From Erigeron canadensis (taxonomy: Eukaryota; Streptophyta; Magnoliopsida; Asterales; Asteraceae): 64,000 bases of DNA. This document shows, one piece after another, positions 48,421 through 60,612 of the stretch (positions are counted from its first letter, which is position 1; every line of letters begins with the position of its first letter). The position numbers and the translations under genes were made by a program. The notes beneath the pieces were generated by a model. The model saw nothing but the letters and a program-made list of their open reading frames with translations. It did no database searches and had not been told where the DNA came from. The stretch spans positions 32,362,055 to 32,426,054 of the forward strand of contig NC_057762.1 in the NCBI RefSeq assembly GCF_010389155.1, written 5' to 3'.

Positions 48421-49258
48421 CTAGCATGGTACCCGCGCGTTGCGCCGGGATACCATGATAAAGGCTTCTCATGCCGTGATTAACAAATAAAAATAAATGT
48501 GGACAATCAATTAAACAATAGCATACGATGGATAACGTAAATGCAACAACGGCCAATGTTAATCTAAATATAGTAGGAATTAAAAAAATATCCAACAAAT
48601 CTCTGTATACGCAACCTGCAACTTAGATATAAAATTAAATATGACCGGGGTTAGCCGTTGTTGGTTGCAACGGCGTAAGCGGTTGCAGACGGCGAGTTTG
48701 GAGCGCGACGCGTTTGGGGCTGTGTATGCGAGCGTTGACGATTTTTTCTTTTGCGCGATGAAGAAGCATTGGTAGATGGACCAGTTTTGGCCATTGTAGG
48801 GACACAATATAAAGATTGAAAGGTATTCATATGGTGATATGAAAAGTTTTGTGTGAAATGAAAAGTATTTATATGCAACTCAAATAAATTATGACATTTT
48901 AATTATGTAAATTATTATCAAAGAACTAAAAGGTCGTTTGAAAAGTTTGAAAAAGTTGGAAACTATTATGCAGTGAATGAAGTTTGAAAAGGTTGGAATT
49001 ATCATCATCAATCATCAATTAATACGTAGTAATCAGTTATCATCTTAATTTTGAAAACTTATAAGTGATAAGAATGAAGTAATTGTGGGCGTAATTTTGG
49101 AAACTTATAAGTGATAAGAATGAAGTAATTGTGTGCAGGAGACGTTTTTATGCTCGATAATGATTTTTGGGTGATTTCTTAATAGCTGAGGGCATAATAG
49201 ACATTTTCCCTCTTGTAACTTTCAACAGGGGCTATATTTTTTTAATATATAGTATAGA
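48421..49258 (-). mobile_element. Helitron-like element, minus strand, 838 bp
   Basis: Minus strand starts A|TCTATACTATATATTAAAAA at 49258 and ends with hairpin CCCGGCGCAACGCGCGGG then CTAG|T at 48421, a textbook pattern. A 47-codon minus frame starting MAKTGPSTNASSSRKRKNRQ lies inside; basic, serine-rich and unrecognised. Confidence 0.7.
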
Positions 49259-50040
49259 TAAGCCCATTATATATTTACTAGACATAGGGATTTCATTTAT
49301 TGTCAATTATCATATCAGGAATGATACATGATCAGTGAAGGTCACACTAACGTGGTTCCAACAAGTGTTTCTCCGTATTTTAGAAGTGAACATTTAACTT
49401 AAGAATAATGTAATTAAGTTAGGTCTAATTAAAATTGGATCAATTAAAGATAAATAACAAATGATAATTATGTATTGTATTGGGTATGTGTATAATGGTA
49501 TGTTGGTTGACGCCGACAAAGTGTTGTTCCATCAAGAAAGAAAAAGAAAAAACTCTAGAGGTAAGAGAAAGGGTTCTTGGACTTAGGGTTTTTGGAGCAT
49601 ATGACAAGAGGGCTATTCAATTTGCATATCAATTTATTGATTCCTTGGGTCAAAGTCATTAGTTTGACTTCGATGATAACGCATGAGTTAATTAATAATA
49701 TAAAATCCACAAAACAGTACTTCATAGATTTGTGATTATAGTTTATAAAGTGCATTAATTAGTTTGTTTGATACGAAAAACACAATTTTTTTTTATGTAG
49801 CTTATTTACAAATCTTATATCATTAACAAAACTTTTTTTTCTACGTTCCTTACCTTTCGAATTTTTGTCATTGACTTACTATCATAATATAACTAGCTAG
49901 TCTTTTATCGGTATGATATTACAACTGTTTAATTCTAATTCTACTCAGGATATATTGGATTTCAAATTTGGGACTATCTCGATTATTGGCTCTTAGATTT
50001 ACCCCTTAGGCCCATATACATTTTTGGTACAAAAATATCA
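49259..50040. other. Intergenic, no feature seen
   Basis: AT-rich. A frame ending RVFGAYDKRAIQFAYQF at 49570-49660 looks coding-like but has no supported gene structure. Confidence 0.4.
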
Positions 50041-50302
50041 TACTCACTCATATTATATTAAATGTCTAATTTTGATTTGTCAAGTCTTCTGCTTTTAATT
50101 TTGACCATAAATATCTTTTTTTGTGTGTGTTATATAATAGATTACGGATGTTATATCAATGAAAAGTACATTGAAAACTCAATTCATCCATATATTTTAT
50201 ATGAAATGTTGTATAATATAGACAAATATTTTCACGGTCAAAGTTCAAAGCAGAAGACTTGACAAGTCAAAATTAGACATTTAATATGGGACGGATGGAG
50301 TA
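50041..50302. mobile_element. Stowaway-like MITE, copy 1
   Basis: The right end reads GGGACGGATGGAGTA, i.e. TACTCCATCCGTCCC on the other strand, the classic Tc1/mariner MITE end with TA duplication. Long subterminal inverted repeats pair AAATGTCTAATTTTGA and TCAAAATTAGACATTT. The open frame inside is spurious. Confidence 0.72.
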
Positions 50303-50569
50303 TAACGTAATGTTAATTAATAAAATTACATCCATATTTAATAAAAAGGTTTAGATATATCTTCCTGAACCGCGATTGTTATTTCTTCCATTATTATCCT
50401 AGCTATGTGGTTATCGTAGTTGTTAGCTCAACTCGAAAACCTGAATTATTAACTTGTGACTCGACTGCTAAACTTATTTAATAGTTTTTAGTCATAAAAT
50501 TATAATTTATCATAAAGGCATGAAGAATACATATATAATATAGAAAATAATGTAACCATAAATATAATA

Positions 50570-50795
50570 TACTCTCTACGTCTCATATTAAATGTTCAAT
50601 TTTGACTTTTCAAGTCTTCTGCTTTCAACTATGACCATAAAAATTTTTGTTTGTATTATATAACATTTCGTATAAAATATATGAATCTATTGAGTTTTAC
50701 ATATATTTTTCGTTGATATAACTTTCATCAACTACTATATAATGTTAACGAAAAATTTGAAAAGTCAAAGTTTAACATTTAATATCGAAAAGGAG
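50570..50795. mobile_element. Stowaway-like MITE, copy 2
   Basis: TACTCTCTACGTCTCATATT at the left and AACATTTAATATCGAAAAGGAG at the right, sharing AAGTCTTCTGCTTT and ATGACCATAAA with copy 1. Confidence 0.65.
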
Positions 50796-51126
50796 AATCA
50801 AAAATATGATTTATGCATCATGGATATGAAACTACAACGATCATTGATTCATTGTTCTTCTCTTGACTTGGACGAGTTTGCGACTCGCCTTGTCTCATAC
50901 TAAGCCACACCTAACTTTTAAGAGTTCAGGAACCACACCCCGACACGTCAAAGTAAGGAGCAAATGAGAGTCACCTAAAGAGTCACATCGTTTTCGGTGT
51001 AATTTAACTCGTAAAAATCGACTCAATTTAAAAGAAGCAACTCGTGACTTGTAAAAGTTTAACAACTATGTTTGTCACTCATGGCCCGTTTCTAGGTTTT
51101 GTTTGATTACTCACAAAGTATGGAGA

Positions 51127-51877
51127 CAATGGTGGTTCTCTTTAGGGGCCCGTGGGGGTCTGGGCCACCATCGTTTTTTCGTTTAGTAGTATTATTATAT
51201 CCGTATCTCGTCTAAAATAATTTATATCTATTAAGTCGGCCCCCAAGAATTATTTTTTAAAAACTTTTGATACGTTTAATAAATTTAATAGTATAATAAA
51301 ATTTACCTTTTTGGTTTTTATAACCTACAATTAACTTAGTCCATTCATAATTCTATGTTTTAGTTTACAATTCACAATTCACGTAACAAGGTATTTCTCC
51401 CTTTTTTTAAGTTTTAGGCTCAAGAAAAAATAAAATTTACCTTTTTAACTTTTATAACCAACGATTCACTTAATTCATTCATAATTCTATGTTTTAGCCT
51501 ACAATTCACAATCCACGTAATAAGGTCTTCCTCGTTTTTTTGAGTTTTAGGCTCTAGAAAAAAATAAAATTTACCTTTTTAGTTTTTATAACCCACAATT
51601 CACTTAGTCCATTCGTAATTTTATGTTTTATCCAACAATCCACAATCCACGTAACAAGGTATATCTCCCACAATCTACAATCCAACGCCCTTTCTCTTGG
51701 TATATTCATAAGTCTTTGTAGTTTTTTGTTGTAATGGAAAACTTAGATTATTAGTGTTATTTTTGTTTGACCCGACCCGATTAAGTGTATTGCATGACGA
51801 TAATATAATACCCGGAACATAGCGATTGGGGAAAAAATTTTGTCCCCTACCGCTAAAAATATTAAGATCCGCCACTG
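51127..51877. mobile_element. hAT-like non-autonomous element, 751 bp, with internal tandem repeat
   Basis: Ends CAATGGTGGTTCT and AGATCCGCCACTG; perfect 8-bp target duplication TATGGAGA (51119-51126 and 51878-51885). Inside, a unit of about 125 bp (ATAAAATTTACCTTTTT ... CAATCCACGTAA) is repeated three times between about 51296 and 51670. Confidence 0.82.
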
Positions 51878-51885
51878 TATGGAGA

Positions 51886-52210
51886 TAAGAGTTCTAAGGC
51901 CTTTCCTTTCTGATCTGGTATGTCATTAGTTTGTAAAAGCTTTAAAGATATTTGGGTTGCAAAACCAATTAACAAAATTCTTTTGATTGTAAAGTCGCCA
52001 TTCAATTAAATCCCATGTAGAAGACACAAGACAGTATGACTATAAGTTGTCACTCTGTTAATTATGGGCCTTAATTGTCTTGAGTTTTCTTTATGCTAAA
52101 AGCCCATACTTTTAAGCTTTGTGGACTAGTTAGAAATTGGTAGGGTAGGACTAGTTGCCAAAAAAATTCTAAGAAGCATAGTTGAGAACTTGAGATAATA
52201 AAAAAATAAA
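51886..52210. other. Upstream of the cyclophilin leader
   Basis: AT-rich; no feature besides probable distal promoter. Confidence 0.35.
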
Positions 52211-52215
52211 AATTT

Positions 52216-52247
52216 AAAACCCTAACAAAAACCCCTGCTTTATAAAC
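52216..52247 (+). promoter_or_regulatory. Telo-box and TATA box of the cyclophilin gene
   Basis: AAAACCCTAAC (telo-box, common in promoters of translation and housekeeping genes) is followed 15 bases on by TTTATAAAC (52239-52247). A C/T-rich leader with CTTTTCAACC follows from about 52260. Confidence 0.5.
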
Positions 52248-52312
52248 CCACACATAGCCCCTTTTCAACCTTTCATACTCCAAACCCCATTTTCACTCGC
52301 CGTTGAGAAAAG

Positions 52313-55300
52313 GTTCTAACTTTCTTACTTTTATCTCAAGATTTCATTTACCCATTATTTGTATTCTCTAATTGATGTATCCTATCAACTACTGCTGTAA
52401 AAAACTGATTGTATTTGATGATAAAATTAACATTTAAGATTCCCTAGGGTTGATTAATTGTTCTTTGTTTTTATGTTTGGTTACAGAGTTTTTTTTGGTT
52501 GTTTGGATGTGGGTTTTAGTTGATAATTGTGATCTGGGGAAGTAACTAATCTTGATTAGCAGAGAAAATTATTTGGTTGTTTGTTTTATCGAATTACCAG
52601 TTAAGTACTGTATAGATAAAGTGTCTATCTAGATAGATGATATAGTCTGTGTAGATTAAGGAATATTGTGGCTTACTACACCTACCCTTTTTGCCCATTA
52701 AGTCAATTAAGTCGAAAACAAAGATTTTTCTATTTGTTAGTTAGGTTTGAAGTAATCAAATCGGATAAGGAACAATAATCTAGACTAATTATTAATGGGT
52801 CACTTGTATCTTCACAACATATAGGTTAGGGAAAAAGGCATTGGGTGTAGTTTTGGATCATGTGGGGGAGCTTCGATTAGTGAATTACGTTTGTGATTCT
52901 GCGATATGCACTTTTTAAAAGCAAATTTAAGTTTTATAAATGACATGCTGTCAAAATTATAATAGTTTATGCCAGAAACTTTTTTAATAAAATTACTTGT
53001 ATGACCGTAAATCACAGTTGCTCTTGCTTGTTAGTTTAGATCATACAATCTGCTATTGACTCCCCATTGACAAAACATTAAACATGACAAAAATCTATAT
53101 GTGCCTCTTCCTTAGTTCCTTGAGCTGAATTAATAATGTATAGTATAACCTATTTTTAAGGCTGAATATCGTTATACTAATGTTGTATCCGTGCCTTCAA
53201 AGAATGTGTCAACCCTGCCGAAGGAGATTCTTTGTCCATGTAGTCATGGAAGAGTTTTCTTCAAGCATATTTTCGGCTGATAGGAGTTCTATGGAATTGA
53301 AACACATTAGTTGTGGCAAATGTTGAGCTTGCGTTATTTTTTTTTTATATAATATTCTGAGAGCCAATTTTTGACAAATCATATTCAAACACAGCTGCTT
53401 GCACAGCAAGAAAAGATTACAATTCACTTGATTTCTTGGCTTAAATATTCCATACGATGCCCAACCATTGTGTGCAGGTGTCGTCAGACTTCCACTCTAT
53501 GTGAGACGATAGGGTCGTCAACGCAAGCATCAAACTCTACAAGTCAACATACAATGATATCTTACAACATCGCCGTCCATATTCTGTTGACCTTGTTAAA
53601 ATCGTCTTGCATTTTTGTTGCTTACTTACATTTTAAGCTTGTAGATGTAGCCGATTTTAGTAAGCACATATGTGCTATAAGTTTAAGCTCCTCATCCTTC
53701 AGAATTTCTTTTGAAACCACCAGGGCGAATACTTATATTACTTACTCCTGTAGACACGTGATTTACTAATTGCTCAAGTAGGGTAGTCTCGCACCCAGTT
53801 ATTTTTTTTATTTTTTTGAAAAGTAAGTATTATTCACATCAAAAATACACAACTCTGCAATTGCAGAGTAGTCGATCGGTACAAAGTAGAGGAGTAGATT
53901 ACATTAAAACGATTCCAATCCTCCCAACTTATAGTTCCTTTTTCAATCTACTTCTATACCACAAAAAACCGATAGCTTTAACATCTAGAAAAACTTTGCT
54001 ACTACAAATCTTTGCCCCTTGAAAGACCTTTTCATTCCTTGTCTTCCACAAACACCAACACGTGACAAAGATAATACCTTTAAAAACCTGCCTTTCTTTC
54101 TTTCCCAAACCCACTTTGTCATAGTAGTCAATTAATACTTGGACCGTAGAACACATCAGATTCCCAACTTTGCACCACGCACCAATGTGTCCCCAAACAA
54201 CCGAAGAGAAAGAACAGTAACAAAGCAGGTGATCTATCGTTTCATCCCAGCTTTCACACAAACCACAATGGGTCGACCCAAATGAACAATTACTACCTGG
54301 AGCGCCATATATGTAGGGATGCGTTCAAGGGCAGCACACCACATTAAAATATCAACTTTTTTTGGAACACTGGCCGCCCACTTGAATAAGAACCTTACAC
54401 TAATATCCCTGCCACTCCATATAAATATCTTTACGCTCTTGACAGAGAACCTGTTTTGCGAGTTGCCTATCCACACCCACTTAACCTTTGCTTCAGAAAG
54501 ACGAACAGCATCCAACAGCTCTCGAAAAGAGACCCATTCAGATATAGCATCAGGGGACATAGGTGTCGAATACCAATCCGTATGTCCAACGAACCTTTTT
54601 GACTCGTTGCAAAACGGGTCTTTGATTACACATTTTTTGTCCTTCTCCATGCTAAATAATAATGGGAACATATCCTTCAAACATGTGTTACTAACCCAGG
54701 GGTCCAACAAAAAAGTAGTCCATCCCCTTGCCACAAACACCTTTAAACAATCCATTTAAGCTAGTACTTGCCACCTTCGTTTTATCGACCTGTCCAACAA
54801 TCGTCTTCCAGACACTAGAAAGGGATCGACTTATAGGAACTGACTGCCACCCTCTACAGGAGCCATGAATAGAATCTATCACCCTTCTCCAAAGAGCCCC
54901 GTTCTCGTTCCTATAACGCCACACCATTTGGAAAGAAGAGCAACATTTGAATCCTTAAGTTTACAAATACCCAAACCACCAACTTTCATAGGGGAAGCAA
55001 CCCTATCCCAAGCAACCCAGCTAATTTTATTATTATCACGAGAGCCTCCCCATAAAAACCTTCTGATGATAGACTCTAATCCATCAATAACCATACTAGG
55101 CACCGAAAAAAGAGAGAAATAATAGGTAGGGAGGCTTTCCAAAACAGCTTTAATGAGAGTGACCCTCCCACCAATCGATAAGGAGTTAGCCATCCAACTA
55201 GCTAGACACGATTCAAAAATGTCAAACAAGAAGTTCCAGCTCGATACTCTGTTCATGTTAGCACCAATCTGTAAACCGAGATAAGTGAAAGGCAACATAG

Positions 55301-55585
55301 CTTCCTTGCATTTAAACAACACAGCTGCTCTTTTAAGTTATTAGTTTCTAAATATTTCTGGTTTCCAATATATCTTGGTAGAAAGTGGTGTTTAATTTAT
55401 TTTGATTGTCCCCACTTAGCCTCTGTCTCAGTGTTAAACATTCCCTTTTTGCCTGGATAGTTAGAGATTCTTATTGTCACCTATTAGTCAAGTATCTCTA
55501 CTTTTTCAATCAGCAACTAAACCATTGTGTATCTGTGTTTTGCTTTTTGTGTTAACCTACAAATTATGTAAACTTTTGCAGATTT
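52313..55585 (+). other. Probable 5' UTR intron of the cyclophilin gene, 3.3 kb
   Basis: Donor GAGAAAAG|GTTCTAAC ends a leader exon starting near 52265; acceptor TAAACTTTTGCAG ends about 11-12 bases before the ATG at 55596. The LINE remnant lies inside in antisense orientation. Inferred from the splice signals and the promoter; no transcript evidence. Confidence 0.45.
53799..55322 (-). pseudogene. LINE remnant: end of reverse transcriptase and zf-RVT region
   Basis: Four minus-strand frames in order: LPFTYLGLQIGANMNR...SIGGRVTLIKAVLESLPTYY (RT thumb and connection), IIRRFLWGG and KVGGLGICKLKDSNVALL, then WVWIGNSQNRFSVKS and FKWAASVPKKVDILMWCAAL (zf-RVT, Pfam PF13966 type), and ESWDETIDHLLCYCSFSSVV with VTCWCLWKTRNEKVFQG. 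The frames are broken by shifts. The 5' part (endonuclease, catalytic RT) is missing. An A-rich 3' end (T-rich at 53799-53818 on plus) agrees with minus orientation. The word AACACAGCTGCT occurs at 53388-53399 and 55318-55329 and may be a target duplication. Confidence 0.8.
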
Positions 55586-55595
55586 ACAAAAAAAA

Positions 55596-56120
55596 ATGTC
55601 GAATCCAAAGGTTTTCTTTGACATACTGATTGGCAAGATGAAAGCTGGCCGGATTGTCATGGAACTGTTTGCTGATGTCACCCCTAAAACGGCAGAAAAT
55701 TTCCGCGCCCTTTGCACTGGTGAGAAAGGTCTTGGAACTTGTGGAAAGCCATTACACTACAAAGGGTCTGCATTCCACCGAATCATCCCAAATTTCATGT
55801 GTCAAGGGGGAGATTTCACTAGGGGTAATGGAACAGGAGGGGAATCTATCTACGGGGCAAAATTTGCAGATGAGAACTTCATCAAAAAGCATACAGGTCC
55901 AGGAGTTCTTTCCATGGCCAATGCCGGCCCAAATACTAACGGGTCCCAGTTTTTTATATGTACAGATAAGACGTCATGGCTTGATGGAAAGCATGTGGTG
56001 TTTGGGAAGGTCGTCGATGGGTATGGCGTTGTGAAAGAGATGGAGAAAGTCGGGTCTGATGGTGGGGCCACTTCATCCAATGTCGTTATTGAAGATTGTG
56101 GCGAAGTTAAAGAGAATTAG
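55596..56120 (+). CDS. Cytosolic cyclophilin, peptidyl-prolyl cis-trans isomerase
   Basis: Intronless 174-residue CDS covering a single cyclophilin domain with the plant-specific insertion GLGTCGK at about 45-51. Active-site residues of the family are present: Arg62 (FHRIIP), Phe67, Gln70 (QGGDF), Phe120 (GSQFFICT), Trp128 (cyclosporin contact, [12 protein letters not shown]) and His133. Cys40 and Cys168 match the redox pair of plant cytosolic forms. Catalyses proline isomerisation in protein folding; length equals the CYP18/CYP19 (ROC) class with no targeting peptide. The ATG follows a run of A and a likely 5' UTR acceptor. The 3' UTR has a 19-bp near repeat TTATATGAACCTTGAGTA. Confidence 0.95.
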   Translation: MSNPKVFFDILIGKMKAGRIVMELFADVTPKTAENFRALCTGEKGLGTCGKPLHYKGSAFHRIIPNFMCQGGDFTRGNGTGGESIYGAKFADENFIKKHTGPGVLSMANAGPNTNGSQFFICTDKTSWLDGKHVVFGKVVDGYGVVKEMEKVGSDGGATSSNVVIEDCGEVKEN

Positions 56121-56958
56121 AGGGAGGTTAAAGAGTTAATCATCTCTTTTTTATATGAACCTTGAGTATCTCTCTATTTTATATGAACCTTGAGTAGATG
56201 CTATCAGTTTATAATTGTGGAACTTTTATAGCTTTGGATAACTTTCTTGTTTATCAATACTAAAGACCCGCAGCTAATTTTTTTTTTTCTTAATACCTAA
56301 ATCTGGGTCGATATTGGCTCAACTGCTTACAGGGGCTGTTCGAACAAGCAAAACAAAAGTAATGTCATTGAAGGTTTGTATCCAGACCACAAACCATATC
56401 AAAATCGAAACTGGAAAGATAGTTGAACCGAAAAGTAAACTGATATAAACCCATCCCAATTTTTTTTTAAATCAAATCTTTTTTTTTAAACATTTGATTT
56501 CTGTGATCAATTGCATTTATGTGTATACTTGTATCTTTTCTTTTTGGATGGTAAAAGTTTAATATATTGCAAAGATGTAGAAAAGTAAATCAAGTTGTAA
56601 AAATGAATATTGATAAGCAGAAGCAAAATCTGTTTAATTACATACATTAAATTAAAATGTGTAACACATAACCCATGCTCCTAACAAGATGATGTGTACG
56701 TGAGCTCTATAAAGTAATCAAAGTTTTTGAAGCGTAGAAATCTAAAGCTTTTCCTCATTAAACCTAATCTTCTTTAGCAGGTTATGAGGTTTTTATTTAA
56801 AGGGTGATAGATAAATTCACAATGAGTTTTTGTCATATAAAAGAATCATTATTTTAGAAAGTTGTATAATATGCATTAACAGATTTGTACTAGTTGTCTA
56901 TGATGAAAACGTTGTGAATTCATGATCACTAAAAATGCAAAGCATATTTATATCTATA
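56121..56958. other. Downstream of the cyclophilin gene
   Basis: 3' UTR then AT-rich sequence with poly-T runs; no gene seen. Confidence 0.45.
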
Positions 56959-57753
56959 CTAGCTAATAAACCCGGGTTCAACCCGGGCCGCTTAATTAAA
57001 AAGTTAAAACGAACAAATATATAGACTTATGTATGTCTGGTTCAACCTTATTTGCTTCTTTGGTTTGCTGGGAGGGGGTTTAGGGGAGTTCTTACATATA
57101 CCGCTCATAATTGTTGTATTCCTGCTTGGTTGTATGCACATGGACATGTTTAATAGGTTTAAATGCCTTTTTTACTATGTATTGTCCATTTTGCGCTAAA
57201 GTGTGTAATGTGGTGTCTGCTATTCTTCTCTAATTGTAATGTAGTTAGACGATATTCGACCGACATGTATGGTTACTAAACTTTTTACACTCTCTATCTT
57301 TTGCCTCTTTTTGGCCATAAATCCTTTTGGAAGCAACCTTTGTACCTTCGTGTAGGGGTAAGATTGTCTACATTCTACCTCCCCCAAACTCGGCTTTTGT
57401 CGGATTGGGTATCATTGTTGTTGTTGTATGTAATTTGTGGTCAATCTATTACGAGTATATTTTTTGATATGGAGATGCAATATATACTTATAAAGATAAA
57501 AATTAAGATATAAACTGATTAGGGTGATTAAAAAGTAAAAAGTAACTAACATAAATCAATGGTAGATATAAAATTAAAATTAAAGAGCTTAAGAAAGATA
57601 ATTTGTAAGAAAATAAAGAGCTTAAAGAGTTTTTGAAAATAAAGAAAAAGAATTATGACATCATAAATTTGTAGAAAATAACTTAACAAAAAATGTTAGC
57701 ATGCCACATAAGAAAAAAAGTTCTAGAAACAATTCTCTTTTATTAATATAAGA
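56959..57753 (-). mobile_element. Helitron-like element, minus strand, about 795 bp
   Basis: Minus strand starts TCTTATATTAATAAAAGAG near 57753 and ends with CCCGGGTTGAACCCGGG hairpin then CTAG|T at 56959. A SINE-type tail lies inside. Confidence 0.6.
57290..57430 (+). mobile_element. SINE 3' part ending (TTG)n
   Basis: GTAGGGGTAAGATTGTCTAC, CTCCCCCAAACTCGG and GGATTGGGTATCATTGTTGTTG match the well-known plant SINE tail type (TS-like) that ends in TTG repeats. The tRNA head is not clear. Confidence 0.5.
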
Positions 57754-57755
57754 GA

Positions 57756-58729
57756 TCTATACTTCCTTATAAAAGAAACTGTCTCCCACCCTCCTTAATT
57801 TTAAGAATTTCAAATGACACATTTACCTTACATCTTAATACATCTTTATTTCTATTTTATAAACTGTAACTAAAATTCTCTTAAAAAAAATTCAACATCT
57901 ATCTTTCCCTCACGCGGAAACACATAGCAAAAACCCTACATAGGAGACAACCAGACCGCACATAACCAGTAGTGGAATACTAGTCCGGTTGTAAGTTAAT
58001 TATTTGGTTTTTTCTAACGGTTGAGTTGGTTCGGAAACATTAGAATAATAACAATGAGCATGGTTATGAACAATGACTTTTTTGTCTTTTTTTTGCATCT
58101 TTAATATATATACAGTACATGTCATTTCTTAACCAAAAACCAAAGTCGGTGGAGTGGTTTATACTCACTCCTTTAAGGGTGGAGGTGGAGGTTGCTGGAA
58201 ACACTCCCACAATTTTATTTTTTTTTCCCTTTTCTTTCTAAAAGGTTTTTTCATCCCCCCCCCCCCCTTTTTTTTTTCTTTCCAGCCCCTCCTCTTTTGT
58301 TTTTTCTTGTTTCCACCCTTTAAAGTTATGTAATTTGTTTTATTTTTTTTCTTTTTTAACATATATTTTTAAAAACCTTTTTACACTTAATTTCTTTTAT
58401 AATATTTTGATCAAATTTAATTGTTTATATATATATTTTTTAAAATTTTTTTTGCTTTTGCATCTTTTCTGTTAAACATTTGATTTCTTTTTAAAAAAAT
58501 TGTTTTTTTTGTCAACAATTTGTTTTATTTTATAATTTATGTATTAATTGTTTAATTGCTTTTATATTTCCTTTGGTAGATTTTTGCTTTTTAACTCCTA
58601 TTTTTCCTATCAAGTGATATTTAAAATGTGGTTGTGTCGACATTGCCCTTAAAATATATTCTCATTTACCCGCAACATTACGCATCCACGATTATTGTAG
58701 CTCGCAACGCGGGCGTTGAACTTCCTCGC
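57756..58729 (+). mobile_element. Helitron-like element with uncertain 3' end
   Basis: Starts A|TCTATACTTCCTTATAAAAG. A possible end lies at CGCAACGCGGGCGTTGAACTTCCTCG near 58729, without the usual CTAG. Contains a run of about 13 C followed by T at 58255-58276. Confidence 0.35.
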
Positions 58730-60315
58730 TTTTTACATTATATAAAGTGTGTTTTCATTTTATTTTTAATATAGATATGACGATAGGACCGTACATAACC
58801 AATGGTGCAATGCTTTGGTCTTCTATTTTGTTGGTCTAGATCGAGTCTTGCGCATCCCTCTGTAACTATTATCCACATACTTTACAACTGTTAAAATATA
58901 AACACCTTGATTATGAATTCATCATCTAACTTAAGGTGTTTTATTGTTTTTGTTGCTTATGTACACAAGGAATAAGAAAAAGAAGGACTGATGATGACAT
59001 TAAAGCCTTCTTGAAGACTAAGGGGTGACTTTCAAGAAGACAAAAAGATGAGGGTGCAAAAGTGAAGTTTATTCCTTATATAACCAAAGCTACAGTGGAG
59101 CTAGGGTTTACACAACACATAATTCTATTTTTGCCGTTTATAACCGTTATACAAAAACTCTTTCAATCATCATCACCTTCATACATTCATCATGTTGCTA
59201 TTGATTATTCTGGTTATGTAATATGTGTGTTTGTCCCTTGACTCGTCATATTGTTTGGTGGGTTATTGTATTTATGTTTTGGTTTGTAAACTCTGTGATA
59301 TAATCTATCATCCCATTAGCTCTCTAAATCTCTTTCTGTTATTATTTCTTTACTTTTCTTCAACAACTATAATATTCACATGTCGCCAACATAAAAATCA
59401 TATTGTGTACTTTGGACCGGACTAATCTAGAACAAAACTATCTTTTGGGACGTGGATCTTCCCAAACCCATAAATCGGGCCCAAATCTAGAACTTTCTAG
59501 CATCTGTACTTTAAACCAAAAAGGTTGGTCAAGATTTCCATTAATCATTAAATACACAGTTTATCAAAATACAGTCATTATTCTCCTTTCTATGTTGACG
59601 ACATGGGGTATTTTTTAGTTTGTTTTCTTTGCAAAACGTGTCATGCTTAAATATATACGAGAGAAAATACTTGTGTGTTGCGGCAGTGAGATGGTGGGAT
59701 GATATCATGATAAGTCATAGAATGTAGTGAGATGGTGGGGGTGATACCATAATAAATCATAGAATGTGATAGCAAAATCTTTTAGCCGCACGGGCTTCGA
59801 CCCTGGATTTAAAAATTCGTCGAAAGTATATTGAATGAAATCTCTAATGAATAAGAATGAAATTTTAAGAACACACCTATAAATTTTATAATTAATCAAT
59901 GTACGGTTTTTGAGATAAAAAAAGTTTAAATGAATTAGAGAAATAAAATGATTTATGCAAGAAAAAGAAAAATAAGTAGTTGAGATGTGAGGAGAGAAAA
60001 AAAATGAGTAGTTGATATTTTAAGTGTACATTGTTAAAAGTTGAAAGTTGAAACTTAAAACCCTACTTATTTTATAATATAGTATGAATATAGATATAGA
60101 TAATAAAGTATTTAAGGACAATAGGATATAATTGTTAGACTCTTACAAGTCGAATAGTCAAAGCATTTTATGCGAAAAATGAGACAACTTGTTGGGTAAC
60201 TTTTATTTGATCCCTATTAAGTGTGACTCGGTTTGAGTCAAGGTAAGTTGAAAACTCGTTTGAATTATACAAACACCAACGAACCAATAAAAAGTTTTCA
60301 TTTGATGTGAAATAT
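58730..60315. other. Intergenic, no gene seen
   Basis: 58920-59230 has LTR-like composition but no partner. A Helitron-like 5' end (TCTATATTCATACTATATTA, minus, 60094) has no placed 3' end. Confidence 0.35.
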
Positions 60316-60612
60316 TCATTTGAAAACTAAATTTTTTGTGAAAACTAGAAAACTGACCAAAACACACTGTGATCTAAATTTAACACAATGTGTTTTTATT
60401 GTGTAACCTAAAATACGTTGTCTTAAGTTTTAAATCACGGTGTGTTTTTGATAGCGTTGTAAATCGGAAAATTATTCAAACACACTATGATATAAACTTA
60501 ACACAATGTGTTTTTGAAAAACATATTAAAAACACATTGTGTTAAATTCAGATCACAGTGTGTTTTGACAGTTTTCTAGTTTTCACGAAAATTTTAGTTT
60601 TTAAATGATCAA
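60316..60612. mobile_element. Fold-back element with about 85-bp inverted repeats
   Basis: Left GTGAAAACTAGAAAACTGAC then AAAACACACTGTGATCT, ending inside with AACACAATGTGTTTTTA; the right arm is its near-perfect complement. The central part repeats ATCACGGTGTGTTTT-type words. TSD not settled. Confidence 0.7.

Noticed and set aside
49480..49662. 60-codon ORF ending with a coding-like AYDKRAIQFAYQF
   Set aside because: No homologue recognised, no splice partner and no promoter seen; kept only as a note.
54319..54759. 146-codon plus ORF
   Set aside because: Antisense shadow of the LINE remnant.
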